Origin: Williamsia faeni
GTDB lineage: Bacteria > Actinomycetota > Actinomycetes > Mycobacteriales > Mycobacteriaceae
Assembly: GCA_003202005.1 (NCBI GenBank)
Contig: QJJF01000005.1
Location: forward strand, 62,001 to 126,000
Reading direction: 5' to 3'
Length of the DNA: 64,000 nt
Below, piece by piece: positions 50,854 through 59,707 of the stretch. The notes beneath the pieces are model-generated. The model had not been told where the DNA came from. It saw nothing but the letters and a program-made list of their open reading frames with translations, and made no database searches. The position numbers and the translations under genes were made by a program. The stretch's first letter is position 1, and every line of letters starts with the position of its first letter.

Positions 50854-51513
50854 GTGCATCCGGTGACCGCGCGGGTCTTGCAGGTTGCGGTGATCGATGA
50901 TCACGAGTCGGTGGTCGAGGGATTGCGGGCAATCATCGAGGAGGGCGATGAGATGGCCTTTGTTGGAGGTGCAGAGACGGTCGATGATGTGTTGCTGTTG
51001 ACCGGTGGCATCGATCTGGCGATCCTGGATCTCCGTTTGTCGGACGGATCATCGCCGCATTCCAATGTGATGCGGTTGCGAGAGGCCAAGATCGAATCGT
51101 TGGTCTACACCTCCGGCGATGAGCCGTTTCTGGTGCGGGAGGCAGCGGCAGCGGGAGTCCTCGGCGTCATTCGGAAGTCCGCGCGTAAGGCCGAGATCCA
51201 GGATGCGATCCGGACGGCCGGTGCGGGAAGGCAAGTGGCGTCGGTCGATTGGGCCGCCGCACTGGATTCAGACCCGGGTTTTGTCGACCTGTCGCCGCGG
51301 TTGCGGCAGGTGCTCGAGTTATATGCCTCAGGGGAGCCCACTGCGCGGGTGGCGAGCGAAACCGGTCTGTCGCCCGAAACTGTCAGCGACTACGTCGACC
51401 GGATCCGTCGGAAGTACCGCGATGCCGGACGACCCGCACCAACCAAGACCGACCTGTACAAGCGAGCGATTGAGGATGGATGGCTACCGATTCCGCGACG
51501 ATTCCGGCGGTAG
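50854..51513 (+). CDS. NarL/FixJ-type response regulator (219 aa)
   Basis: A receiver domain at 8-125 shows the acidic pair in VAVIDDHESV, phospho-acceptor D59 in LAILDLRLSDG and the Lys in GVIRKSARK. A GerE/LuxR HTH follows at about 150-210 (LSPRLRQVLELYASG; SETGLSPETVSDYVDRIRRKY). The start at GTG 50854 is the first in frame; a GTG at 50863 is an alternative. The gene overlaps the downstream histidine kinase gene by 34 bp. Together with the sensor-like protein after that they form a three-gene signalling operon. The end of the HTH (KYRDAGRPAPTKTDLYKRAIEDG) matches the four mini-LuxR proteins. Confidence 0.9.
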   Translation: MHPVTARVLQVAVIDDHESVVEGLRAIIEEGDEMAFVGGAETVDDVLLLTGGIDLAILDLRLSDGSSPHSNVMRLREAKIESLVYTSGDEPFLVREAAAAGVLGVIRKSARKAEIQDAIRTAGAGRQVASVDWAAALDSDPGFVDLSPRLRQVLELYASGEPTARVASETGLSPETVSDYVDRIRRKYRDAGRPAPTKTDLYKRAIEDGWLPIPRRFRR

Positions 51514-52691
51514 CCGCGACGGTCGAGGACGACGCGAGAACGGCCGGACAGCGAATCCTGCAACTGTTCTCACTGTTTGTCGGCGGCGGTTACCTGTTCT
51601 ATCTGGTGCTGGTGATGCCCAACATCGCCCAGGCGATGGATGTGATGGAGACGTGGTGGACCGTCACCGCGGTCGTTCTGATCTTCGGAACCGGACTCTG
51701 CGTGGGCATCTTCGCGCTACGGAGCAGCATCGAAGTGCTGCGCCGAACCGCAGCCATCGCGGCGATCGGATTCTTGGTGGCTATGGCGCTGTGGCCGCTG
51801 GGGTGGACCGGAGACCTGATCGACAGTGAGAGGGGCATGTGGTTCACGCAATTCAACGGGCTCGCGGCCATTGTCGCCGCGGCGGCGTGGCGAGGACGAT
51901 GGGCGTTTGTGTACCTGATCGCCGTCACGGTTGTTTGCCAGCTGATCAACCATGAGGTGCGGGCGCCAGAGGTCAATGGTCCGGTGCTGCCGGAAATGGC
52001 CTGGGGCTTCGCGTTCTGCCTGGTCCCGTTCGCGGCGGCGGTGATGGGTATTCGGACCGCGGGGATTCTGGATGCAACCCGGGAATCGGCGTATGCGGCT
52101 GCGGCTGAAGCCGCTGGGACCCAGGCGAGAGCGCTTGAACGAACCCGATTCGATGCGCTGACCCACGATGGTGTGATGTCGACTCTGCTCGGCGCCGCTC
52201 GGCAGGGCGCCTCCGAGCGCCTTGCAAGTCAGGCGAAACGAACCCTTGCCGACATGGATGGCTTTCAGGAACAAACCTCGGGGACCGATGTCGTTCCGGC
52301 CAATGCCGCTGTCGCGCAATTGCGGAGCGCTGTGGTCGATGTGGATCCGACGATGACGCTCGACGTCACCCGCAGCGACGAGGCGGGCTCGTATCCGGTT
52401 GACGTTGTCCTGACTGTCGCGGCTGCCACGTCAGAAGCGGTCCGCAACAGCGTGACTCATGCCGGGGCAGGAGCAAACCGGGCGGTCGCGGCATCCTTCG
52501 AGGTGGACTCGATTCGGGTGGATGTCGTGGACGACGGCGTCGGCTTCGATCCACGGAGCGTGCCGCCGCAACGCCTGGGCCTCGCGGTGAGCATTCGGCG
52601 TCGCCTCGCGGTACTCGACGGTGGTAGCGCCACAGTCGAATCACACCCCGGTCGTGGAACCCGGATCAGCATCATGTGGTCGCGGCCCTGA
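51480..52691 (+). CDS. Membrane sensor histidine kinase, HisKA_3 type (403 aa)
   Basis: After about 25 residues there are roughly six transmembrane helices (for example LFSLFVGGGYLFYLVLVMP and WWTVTAVVLIFGTGLCVGI), with no large extracytoplasmic loop. The dimerisation/phosphoacceptor region has the His in LTHDGVMSTLL near residue 228. The C-terminal HATPase shows the N box EAVRNSVTHA, G1 VDDGVGFDP and G2 RLGLAVSIRRR. These are the normal features of NarL-partner kinases. The ATG at 51480 overlaps the response regulator gene. The signal is likely sensed within the membrane. Confidence 0.9.
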   Translation: MATDSATIPAVAATVEDDARTAGQRILQLFSLFVGGGYLFYLVLVMPNIAQAMDVMETWWTVTAVVLIFGTGLCVGIFALRSSIEVLRRTAAIAAIGFLVAMALWPLGWTGDLIDSERGMWFTQFNGLAAIVAAAAWRGRWAFVYLIAVTVVCQLINHEVRAPEVNGPVLPEMAWGFAFCLVPFAAAVMGIRTAGILDATRESAYAAAAEAAGTQARALERTRFDALTHDGVMSTLLGAARQGASERLASQAKRTLADMDGFQEQTSGTDVVPANAAVAQLRSAVVDVDPTMTLDVTRSDEAGSYPVDVVLTVAAATSEAVRNSVTHAGAGANRAVAASFEVDSIRVDVVDDGVGFDPRSVPPQRLGLAVSIRRRLAVLDGGSATVESHPGRGTRISIMWSRP

Positions 52692-53728
52692 TGGCCACAC
52701 GTACCCGGCACGAGGCCCCAAGGGACATCACCGCGATCCTGGGTATGCACACGCCGGCCGCCAAAGGTGTTGTCGCGGTGTATCTCGTCGCCATCACGTT
52801 CGTTGCCGTCCAAACCAGACAGGGGATCAGTGCGTTCTGGCCGGTGGCACTGGGATTGGTGATCTTGGCGGCCGGCACCATTGCGCTCATCGCCGTGCCG
52901 GGCGATCCTCTGCCTGTTCCGGCGACCTGGTGCCTGGCCGCTGCCGGACCGATCGCAGCGGCGCTGATGTTGTGGGTGATGCCGGTTCCCTTCGAGGTGC
53001 CGCTTCAAGCGTGGACGCACGGCGCCGGCACAACCATCCTGTGTTTCATGGCCGTTCGCGGGCGGTGGATCAGCGCCTGGTGGGGTTTGCTTGCCATGGT
53101 GCTGGTGTATGGACTGTGGGGAGCCTTCACGAACCAAGGATTCCTGTTTGGTGCCGGCCTGGTGTTCATCGAAGTTGCTCCGTTGGCGATGGCGACGTTG
53201 CTGTCTTTTACGCTGCGGCCCAGTGGAAAAGCAGTGTTCGAGCTGCGAGACGCCGCCACTGCCCGGATCGCCGCGCTGTCCGCCGCGAAGGCCGCGGCAG
53301 AGGAACGAGATGCCCGTCTCCACCAGCTCGATGAGGTGGCCCGGCCCCTCCTCGAACGCATCGCGACAGCCGAAGAGTTCACACCGGAGGAGTCGGCGAC
53401 CTACGAACTCGTGGAGGCGAACCTGCGGGACCGGCTCCGGGCTCCCGCATTGACGACCCCGGAGATCGATGCGGCGGCGCGGGTGGCCCGCGGTCGAGGA
53501 GTCGAGGTGATCCTGATCGACGATCACGGGATGGACGCGACACCGACCGGCATCAGCGATCTGCTTCGCGGCCGAATCACCGAGACCATCCAAGACGCGC
53601 GCGACGGCGACATCTGCGTGCGAATCCTGCCGCCCGACCGGCCGGCTTTGGCATCGATCTATGTTCATGACAGTGTGGGAACCCGACGCATCACATTCGA
53701 TCACTCCGGCGCGGAGGTTCAGATCTAG
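52691..53728 (+). CDS. Sensor-like membrane protein lacking a recognisable kinase domain (345 aa)
   Basis: The ATG at 52691 overlaps the kinase stop by one base (TGATG). Six hydrophobic segments occupy residues 20-185, in the same arrangement as in the histidine kinase upstream. A helix with coiled-coil character follows (LRDAATARIAALSAAKAAAEERDARLHQL). The C-terminal 100 residues have VEVILIDDHGMDATPTGI but no N, G1 or G2 boxes of a HATPase. It therefore looks like a degenerate kinase or a regulatory partner of the kinase. Function not known. Confidence 0.82.
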   Translation: MATRTRHEAPRDITAILGMHTPAAKGVVAVYLVAITFVAVQTRQGISAFWPVALGLVILAAGTIALIAVPGDPLPVPATWCLAAAGPIAAALMLWVMPVPFEVPLQAWTHGAGTTILCFMAVRGRWISAWWGLLAMVLVYGLWGAFTNQGFLFGAGLVFIEVAPLAMATLLSFTLRPSGKAVFELRDAATARIAALSAAKAAAEERDARLHQLDEVARPLLERIATAEEFTPEESATYELVEANLRDRLRAPALTTPEIDAAARVARGRGVEVILIDDHGMDATPTGISDLLRGRITETIQDARDGDICVRILPPDRPALASIYVHDSVGTRRITFDHSGAEVQI

Positions 53729-53847
53729 CCCGGAGGCGGTGTCGTCAAGGTGCTTTCGATGCCCCGATTTCTGGTGCCCCCCGCATTGGGGCCCCCGAAA
53801 GATGCGTCTGGCGAACAGCAGTTCGCGGTCCTAATTTTGGGATATCC

Positions 53848-53889
53848 GGCAGTCAATCCGCAGCTGCCGACCCCGAAGAACGGAACACC
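53848..53889 (+). promoter_or_regulatory. Conserved leader with inverted repeat, copy C (diverged)
   Basis: GTCAAT at 53852-53857 and GCCGAC at 53866-53871, spaced by 8 bases, align with the inverted repeat of the other leaders, and CCGAAGAACGGAAC follows. Symmetry is weaker than in copies A and B. Confidence 0.5.
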
Positions 53890-54147
53890 GTGTACACGAT
53901 GGAAGCCGCCACACCAGTCACCCGGCCGTCCCTGAGCGATCGCGAGATCGAGGTCCTTCGGACCTGGCTCATCTCCGACACGAAGGACGCCGCCGCGCGC
54001 ACGTTGTTCATCACCGAGGCGACGGTCAACACCCACATCACGCGGATCCGTGGCAAGTACGACCAGGTCGGCCGTCCCGCGGTCACCAAGTCACTACTGC
54101 TTGCGCGCGCCATCCAGGATGGTCACATCACCATCGACGAACTCTGA
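53890..54147 (+). CDS. Stand-alone LuxR-type HTH protein, copy C (85 aa)
   Basis: Starts with a GTG at 53890 (MYTMEAATPVTRPS) that lines up with the ATG of the other copies. The HTH is conserved: LSDREIEVLRTWLI, ATVNTHITRIRGKY, GRPAVTKSLLLARAIQDG. It has diverged more than A and B from each other, so it is an older paralog. It lies 161 bp downstream of the two-component operon on the same strand and ends 6 bp before the end of the convergent OPT transporter gene. It may work with the response regulator, whose HTH has the same type of end. Confidence 0.87.
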   Translation: MYTMEAATPVTRPSLSDREIEVLRTWLISDTKDAAARTLFITEATVNTHITRIRGKYDQVGRPAVTKSLLLARAIQDGHITIDEL

Positions 54148-54157
54148 GCCGACTCAG
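54144..54157. terminator. Short hairpin between convergent stops
   Basis: CTGAG and CTCAG pair around CCGA, exactly across the 6-bp gap between mini-LuxR copy C and the OPT gene. It includes parts of both stop regions, so it may be chance; a weak bidirectional terminator is possible. Confidence 0.25.
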
Positions 54158-56163
54158 TCCTTGGAGACGTTGACGTCCTCCACCGGCTTCGACGCGATCT
54201 GCTGAGTCTTCTTGTACAGCCACGCCACAACGACGACAAACAGGATCACCCCGAGGTATTCGGATGTGGTCTCGAAGTCGGCACCGACGATGCCGATCGG
54301 ATTGTCATCACCGGTGGCCGCGACGATGCCGGCGAACACAACACCGAACAGGCTCTCACCGACGATGAGACCGGTGGCCAGGAGCACGCCCATCCGCTTC
54401 TTGCGTTCGACGTCGCCACCGGATTTGTCGGCCCACTTGTTGTAGAACGTGCCGAGGATGGCACCGATCGGGATGACCAGGGTCAGCGCGATCGGCAGGT
54501 ACATACCCATGCCGACGGCCAGTGGCGGCAGGCTGAACTTCTTGGTGGTTCGGGTGAGGACTTCGTCGGCGATGATGATTCCGACGCCGATGGCCACGCC
54601 GACGCCGATGAGCGTCCAATCCAGATCCCCACCGAACACGCCCTGCGCCAACGAGGAGATCAACGCGGCCTGCGGGGCGGCCAGCGCATCGTCGCCGGCG
54701 CCGGGAGCCCCGACAAACCCGAACGCGGTCTGCATGAGTTCCAGGATCGGGGGAATGACCGCGGATCCGAAGAGCACACCGATTATCAAGGCGACCTGCT
54801 GTTTCCACGGTGTCGCGCCGACGAGCTGACCGGTCTTGAGGTCCTGCAGGTTGTCGTTGGAGATGGTCGCGACACCAAAGATCACGGCGGAGACGAACAA
54901 CGTAAACGCAATCAGCGCAGTGTTTTCCGCGTCGGAGGCAGGGCCGTAGACCATCTTGATGAGCAGGGCCGCGATGATCACCACCAGGATGCCGACCCCG
55001 GAGATCGGGCTGTTCGACGAGCCGATGAGGCCGGCCATGTAGCCGCAGACCGCCGCGACGACGAGTCCGATCACGAACACCAGGATGATGCTGACGGCGA
55101 TGATGCCGCCGGCCGTGCCGTGGAGCGCGGTGTCGTGCACGAAGTCCCAGAGGAGCAGCCCGATGGGGATGAGGGCGACGAGGATCACGATTGCGACGTA
55201 GTTGATGGGGATGTCCTGCTCGGTCAGGACAACCGAGTCACCTTCGCGGCGCTTGCGCGCGGACACCAGCGCGGTCTTGATGCCCTTGACGATGGGGCCG
55301 ATGATCTTGAGCAGGGTCCAGATCGCCGCCACCGCGATCGCGCCGGCACCGACGAACCGGACATCGGAGGAGAAGATGCTGCTGACCCCGTCGAGCAGAG
55401 TCTCACCGGATGGAAGCTCCCCGTTGGTCTGGATGGGCAGGATGATGCCGAACGAGATGATCAGTCCGACGAGCATGGCGATACCGACCGTGAGTCCCAC
55501 CAGATGTCCGACGCCGATGAGTGCGAGGGACAAGCTGGCGCCCCACATGGTGCCGCCGGCACCGACCTTGATCGCCCCGGCCAGCGAGTTGCTGATCACT
55601 TTCAGCGCCGCGAGCAGCGAGAACCCCGCGGACACCAGCGAGCCGATCAGGATGATCCGCAGGCCGCCCTTGTTCTCGTTGGCTCCCGCGGTGGTGTCGC
55701 CGACCCGCAACACCTCGGCGGCCGCCACCCCCTCGGGATAGGGCAGATCAGATCCGGTCACCAATGCCCGCCGCAGCGGGATCGAGTACATGACACCGAG
55801 GATGCCGCCGATGGCGCACACCGCCACCGTCGTCCAATACGGGAAACCCGTCCACCAGCCGATCATGATCAGACCGGGCAACACGAAGATGATCGCCGAC
55901 AGCGTTCCCGCCGCCGACGCGATGGTCTGGACGATGTTGTTCTCGATGATCGAGTGGTTCGAGAAGTAGCGCAGGATGCTCATCGAGATGACTGCCGCCG
56001 GGATGGCGGTGGCGAACGTCAGACCAACCTTCAAACCGAGATAGACGTTCGCGGCGGTGAACACCAGGGTGATCAGCCCACCGAGGATGATTCCTCGCAG
56101 CGTCAGTTCCCGCAGACCGGGTGTTGCCTTCTGCGTCGTGGTCGTCGCATCATCGGTCGCCAT
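54154..56163 (-). CDS. OPT-family oligopeptide transporter (669 aa)
   Basis: The product is an integral membrane protein with about 16 hydrophobic segments. Characteristic parts of the OPT family are present: LRGIILGGLITLVFTAANVY followed by LGLKVGLTFATAIPAAVISM at the N-terminus, LPYPEGVAAAEVL at about 142, and NLQDLKTGQLVGATPWKQQ in the middle. The length (669) is typical for bacterial OPT proteins. It should use the proton gradient to import oligopeptides or metal-chelate compounds. The ATG at 56163 is preceded by GAGGGG. It stands alone between mini-LuxR copy C and the second HNH-Excalibur gene. Confidence 0.95.
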   Translation of the reverse strand: MATDDATTTTQKATPGLRELTLRGIILGGLITLVFTAANVYLGLKVGLTFATAIPAAVISMSILRYFSNHSIIENNIVQTIASAAGTLSAIIFVLPGLIMIGWWTGFPYWTTVAVCAIGGILGVMYSIPLRRALVTGSDLPYPEGVAAAEVLRVGDTTAGANENKGGLRIILIGSLVSAGFSLLAALKVISNSLAGAIKVGAGGTMWGASLSLALIGVGHLVGLTVGIAMLVGLIISFGIILPIQTNGELPSGETLLDGVSSIFSSDVRFVGAGAIAVAAIWTLLKIIGPIVKGIKTALVSARKRREGDSVVLTEQDIPINYVAIVILVALIPIGLLLWDFVHDTALHGTAGGIIAVSIILVFVIGLVVAAVCGYMAGLIGSSNSPISGVGILVVIIAALLIKMVYGPASDAENTALIAFTLFVSAVIFGVATISNDNLQDLKTGQLVGATPWKQQVALIIGVLFGSAVIPPILELMQTAFGFVGAPGAGDDALAAPQAALISSLAQGVFGGDLDWTLIGVGVAIGVGIIIADEVLTRTTKKFSLPPLAVGMGMYLPIALTLVIPIGAILGTFYNKWADKSGGDVERKKRMGVLLATGLIVGESLFGVVFAGIVAATGDDNPIGIVGADFETTSEYLGVILFVVVVAWLYKKTQQIASKPVEDVNVSKD

Positions 56164-56338
56164 TGCGGTTACCCCTCAGGCCATATGGGTGTGTGATCGA
56201 TCTACCGTCCTGGGCTCGAACGCTAGTTGACCGTGCCACATACAGCCTGACGTTTCGACGACCGACCCGCATCAATTTCGCGACGGTTTCCAGCCGAAGC
56301 CGCGAATCGGGCATTCGTGATCTATCGGACGATAACTG

Positions 56339-57499
56339 CTACTCGCAGGCCACGCCGTCGCCGTCACGATCCAGCTTGGAACTGTATCCGGGCTGACCTG
56401 CATAGATGGGTGCCGCGCCAGCAGCCCGCACCGCGGTGCAGTTCTGGTAATACGTCGACGACGGTGCGTCGACGACCGGTGCTGGGGGCGGCGGCGTGTA
56501 CTCAGGCGTCGGGGCCGGTGTGTACACGGGAGTAGCAGTCTGCGGAGCCACTGGAATCGGTGTCTGAGTGGTGGATTCAGGGACGTCCACGGTGGTGATG
56601 GTGGTCGACGGTGTCGACGAGGCTGCGCCGCAGTCGGTGAGCACCCGTGTGATGGCGTCCTTTTCAGGCGGTGTTACCCACAAGTCGTAGGCGGCCTTCA
56701 CGTCAACCTGCCTGGCGACGTACGTGCAGCGGTAAGACTTGTTGGGCGGCAACCACGTTGCGGCATCACCGTCACTCTTCTGCTGGTTCGTCGGACCGTC
56801 GGTGGCCTGCAGGTTACGAGGATCGTTCGCCAGATCTGTGCGCTTCTCCAACGTCAGTTGCTGCGCCCCGGTCTGCCATGCATTCGACAGCGCGACAACG
56901 TGGTCGATCTGGGCGGCCGAAGACGTGGTCTCGCCTCGGAGGAAGTTGACGGACGTGTTGGTGTACGGATCGTTCAGGGTTCCGCTCGTCACCGTGCAGC
57001 CCTGGGAACCCGGCTTGATCGTGATCGACACCAGGTCGCGGCGAAGGATGTCGTTGCGGGTATCGCAACCGTTATGGCCGCCCTCGACCGTCACGTTGTC
57101 GGTCCAGGTCTGGCCGAATTGCCCACGGTCATAACCGGTTTTGGGTGCCCGACCCTTCACCGGCAAGGTGTCGAGTTTTTCCAGTGCAGCCGATGCAGCG
57201 ACGGCCGTGGAAATCTGGGCCGCGGGCGTCGCAGTCGCCGCGGGCGCTTCGACGGTCGCCGAGGTGGACGTGACCGTGGTGGTGGAAGTCGAAGTGGCGC
57301 TGCTTGATTGGGCAGGCTTGACGTCGGCGGTGTTTTCGGTGTCGTCCGTTGACGTCGATCCCAATGCCACGAGCGCTGCTATCAGCGCGACGCCGCCGCC
57401 GGCAAACCACGGCCAGCGCTTTTTCTTGGGCGGCTGCGGGTACGGGGATCCGGTCGGTGGTCGGTCCCAACTGGACGGCATGACAAATGGGTCGGGCAC
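56339..57499 (-). CDS. Second exported/anchored HNH nuclease (DUF1524) with Excalibur domain (386 aa)
   Basis: A GTG at 57499 gives VPDPFVMPSSWDRPP, matching the start of the paralog at 21966-23075. The layout is the same: Pro-rich leader, one membrane helix at about 30-50, Thr/Ala-rich linker, DUF1524 HNH (HNGCDTRNDILRRDL; IDHVVALSNAWQTGA; NDPRNLQATDG), Pro/Thr linker, Excalibur end (DRDGDGVACE). The nuclease part is almost identical in the two proteins while the linkers differ, as expected for selection on the enzyme. The longer frame upstream of the GTG has no ribosome-binding site. Confidence 0.9.
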   Translation of the reverse strand: MPDPFVMPSSWDRPPTGSPYPQPPKKKRWPWFAGGGVALIAALVALGSTSTDDTENTADVKPAQSSSATSTSTTTVTSTSATVEAPAATATPAAQISTAVAASAALEKLDTLPVKGRAPKTGYDRGQFGQTWTDNVTVEGGHNGCDTRNDILRRDLVSITIKPGSQGCTVTSGTLNDPYTNTSVNFLRGETTSSAAQIDHVVALSNAWQTGAQQLTLEKRTDLANDPRNLQATDGPTNQQKSDGDAATWLPPNKSYRCTYVARQVDVKAAYDLWVTPPEKDAITRVLTDCGAASSTPSTTITTVDVPESTTQTPIPVAPQTATPVYTPAPTPEYTPPPPAPVVDAPSSTYYQNCTAVRAAGAAPIYAGQPGYSSKLDRDGDGVACE

Positions 57500-57737
57500 G
57501 GGGGTAGAGCCTTTCGATAACGATGATGCTGGCCGGCCGCCAACGGATTTACCCCCAAAACCGTGCGAAGCCAGACGTATGTATATCACCTACGGTCTGC
57601 GGTCTCGAAATCCTTCAGAATCTGTTTTCGCAGGTCCGGGACTGCGCGGCCCATTGGTTCGAATTACAGGCGTCGGATTCGCTGAATGAATACGGCCTGT
57701 CGTTAACGGGCTCTGGATGAACCCGATTTCGGCCAGG

Positions 57738-58841
57738 TCAGGGTTTTGATGACCACATCGTGCGTGGAGTACCCCACTGAAAATCTGGCTGTAGGAGTTC
57801 GATGGATTTACGTCCGAGCCACATCGGCGTATTCGCGGGTTGCGTCGAATACAGGCCCCGCGCGGCCGCCGCAGTTCTCTCGTACTGGCTGGGCCAGTCG
57901 ATGGATGCGGCCAATGCGTCGAGTCTCTCCTGGCCTCGGTCGAGTGCGCCCTGCACGTGTACCGGCGCCGGCAGGAGATTGGATTTGTCTCCGTTGCACT
58001 GAAGACACGCGAGGACGAGGTTGGCAAGACCGTCGATGCCGACGCGCGACCATGGGAGGACGTGATCGACGTGTGCACCGGCGCCGACCGCTCCGTCGCA
58101 GTAGAAGCACTGGGAGCCGAACTCGCGAGACAGCAGCAGCCGAGCCCGATACAGCGAGACCCTGTCGATGCCGAAGAGGTGCCCGGCAAGATCTGGGGCG
58201 TCGTCCCGCAGGAAGGGGTTCAACCGTCGAACATCGTCGACCCAGGCAATCTGCAAAGCAGGCTTGAGCAGCGCAGACAGCCGCGCCAATGCGTGGGCGA
58301 CACCGGCGAACAGACTGATGACGTTGCCCTGCTGGGCGATGGCGGCGGCGGACACCTTGTCGTGCATCCAGCGGTCGTCGTAGAGGAAGCAGGTGTAATC
58401 CTGGTTCTTTGTGACCCGCTGCAACCGGTGGAGGGGCTGCTGCACCAGCGTGAGTTTGACGGCGGTGCGCGTCGACGCATACATCTCTGGCTCACGGCGG
58501 CGTGCGACGTCCACGGCGATCTCGAAGCGTGGTGGTGATGTCGAGGCCTTGAGCTTGCGCACCGCATCAGGAATGCGCGCGGTCGCGGTGGTGGACTGGC
58601 GCAGGTGGTGACCGTCGAGGTCGCGGACTTGGCGCCAGTAGAGCGCGATCACCCGGTCGGAGAGATCGTCGAGGTCGACCTCGACCACCGCGTTCGGGTC
58701 GGAGGGGGTGTGCTCGACCGCATAGTCGAGCAACGCCAGGAGAGTAGCCAGCTTGTAGGTCGCGACGCGTCGGCCGCCCTCGAGGACGCTCATGAGTTGC
58801 TGTCCGAGCGCCAGCGGATCACGCGCGTCGAGGTTGTGCAC
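57738..58841 (-). CDS. HNH endonuclease, cytoplasmic (367 aa)
   Basis: A zinc-supported HNH motif is present at about 240-290: CFYC, then GAHVDHVLPWSR with the catalytic His, then NLVLACLQCNGDKSN. The N-terminal 230 residues are a helical domain (ALLDYAVEHTPSDPN; LYWRQVRDLDG) similar to the front part of other HNH proteins of actinobacteria. There is no signal peptide. The C-terminus ends in a basic segment. It is not related to the DUF1524 proteins of this window. It stands 92 bp from the divergent gene at 58934. A role in DNA defence or repair is possible. Confidence 0.9.
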   Translation of the reverse strand: MHNLDARDPLALGQQLMSVLEGGRRVATYKLATLLALLDYAVEHTPSDPNAVVEVDLDDLSDRVIALYWRQVRDLDGHHLRQSTTATARIPDAVRKLKASTSPPRFEIAVDVARRREPEMYASTRTAVKLTLVQQPLHRLQRVTKNQDYTCFLYDDRWMHDKVSAAAIAQQGNVISLFAGVAHALARLSALLKPALQIAWVDDVRRLNPFLRDDAPDLAGHLFGIDRVSLYRARLLLSREFGSQCFYCDGAVGAGAHVDHVLPWSRVGIDGLANLVLACLQCNGDKSNLLPAPVHVQGALDRGQERLDALAASIDWPSQYERTAAAARGLYSTQPANTPMWLGRKSIELLQPDFQWGTPRTMWSSKP

Positions 58842-58933
58842 AAGGCGACCATAACCGGATCTGTCGGTGGCCGGAGATACGGTCTGCGGACGAGTTGCCC
58901 ATGGGGATGGGTGACGGTAGCTAGGGGGAAATC

Positions 58934-59659
58934 ATGTCAGCAGGGGTGGATTTTCGTGTCAGTGCTCTGGTGAGTGCATGCGAACGGGATTTGGGGGATG
59001 CCGCAGAGTGGATCACTCCCCGCGGCTATCCGAATGCGTTGTCGTTGTGCATCATCGATGCGATCTATTCGACGGGGGCGCGTCATGCAACTGTCGAGAA
59101 CATCTTCGAGCGGTACGGCATCTACCGCGCCGCGCAAGGCGGTGACATCGCGCAGGACGGAGCTCCGGAGTTGCTCCAGACCTTTCGTGAGTTGGGCGAC
59201 GCGTCGGAGTGGGCGGCGACGATCGGCAATCGGAGGCCGACGTCATCGACGCCGGGTGCGCCGCTGAAGGCACAGGCGGTCAATGATGCCGCGAGTCGAC
59301 TGGTCGACCTGGGGATCCACACAGCCGCCGACCTGCGCGAGGTTGCCGACTCGGATGCGCTCGACGCCGTAAAGAAATCGTGGCTCACCGTGCCGGGCCA
59401 ACGATCGGGTGTGACGTGGACGTATGTGCTGATGCTGGCCGGCATTTCCGGCGTGAAGGCCGACCGGGCCATCGTCAGGTATGTCGCGCGGACCTTGGAC
59501 GTTTCCGTTGACGAGGTGACTGCGGCGACCGCCAGTGAGCTCATTCGCGACGTTGCCCAATACAAGGGCTGGAACGCGGAGCACACCGAGCACGCAATCT
59601 GGCGGTTCGCGTCCAAACGCCCTGTGCGGCAGTCGGCCGTTCCGGTATCTGCCGACTAG
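58934..59659 (+). CDS. Helical protein with possible helix-hairpin-helix (241 aa)
   Basis: ATG at 58934 with GGGGGAA 5 bases before. The sequence is all-helical, with DAAEWITPRGYPNALSLCIIDAIYS near the front and, in the second half, VTWTYVLMLAGISGVKADRAIVRYVARTL, two pieces that resemble the helix-hairpin-helix of endonuclease III-type glycosylases (here LAGISGVKADRAI). The catalytic Lys/Asp pair and iron-sulfur cysteines of those enzymes are not visible. Proteins of this type are widespread in actinobacteria and uncharacterised. DNA binding is a reasonable guess. A strong hairpin follows 12 bp after the stop. Confidence 0.8.
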   Translation: MSAGVDFRVSALVSACERDLGDAAEWITPRGYPNALSLCIIDAIYSTGARHATVENIFERYGIYRAAQGGDIAQDGAPELLQTFRELGDASEWAATIGNRRPTSSTPGAPLKAQAVNDAASRLVDLGIHTAADLREVADSDALDAVKKSWLTVPGQRSGVTWTYVLMLAGISGVKADRAIVRYVARTLDVSVDEVTAATASELIRDVAQYKGWNAEHTEHAIWRFASKRPVRQSAVPVSAD

Positions 59660-59671
59660 CAATGCGTCTCG

Positions 59672-59707
59672 CACACCGGGCGGTTTTGCGATCGATCGCC
59701 CGGTGTG
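59672..59707 (+). terminator. Strong hairpin after the HhH-like gene
   Basis: CACACCGGGCG at 59672-59682 pairs perfectly over 11 bp with CGCCCGGTGTG at 59697-59707 (loop 14). It begins 12 bp after the stop at 59659. There is no U-tract, which is common for high-GC actinobacterial terminators. Confidence 0.65.

Noticed and set aside
55120-56196. Plus-strand open frame (358 codons) opposite the OPT transporter
   Set aside because: Asp/Arg/His/Gly-rich translation typical for the complement of a hydrophobic gene; no family.
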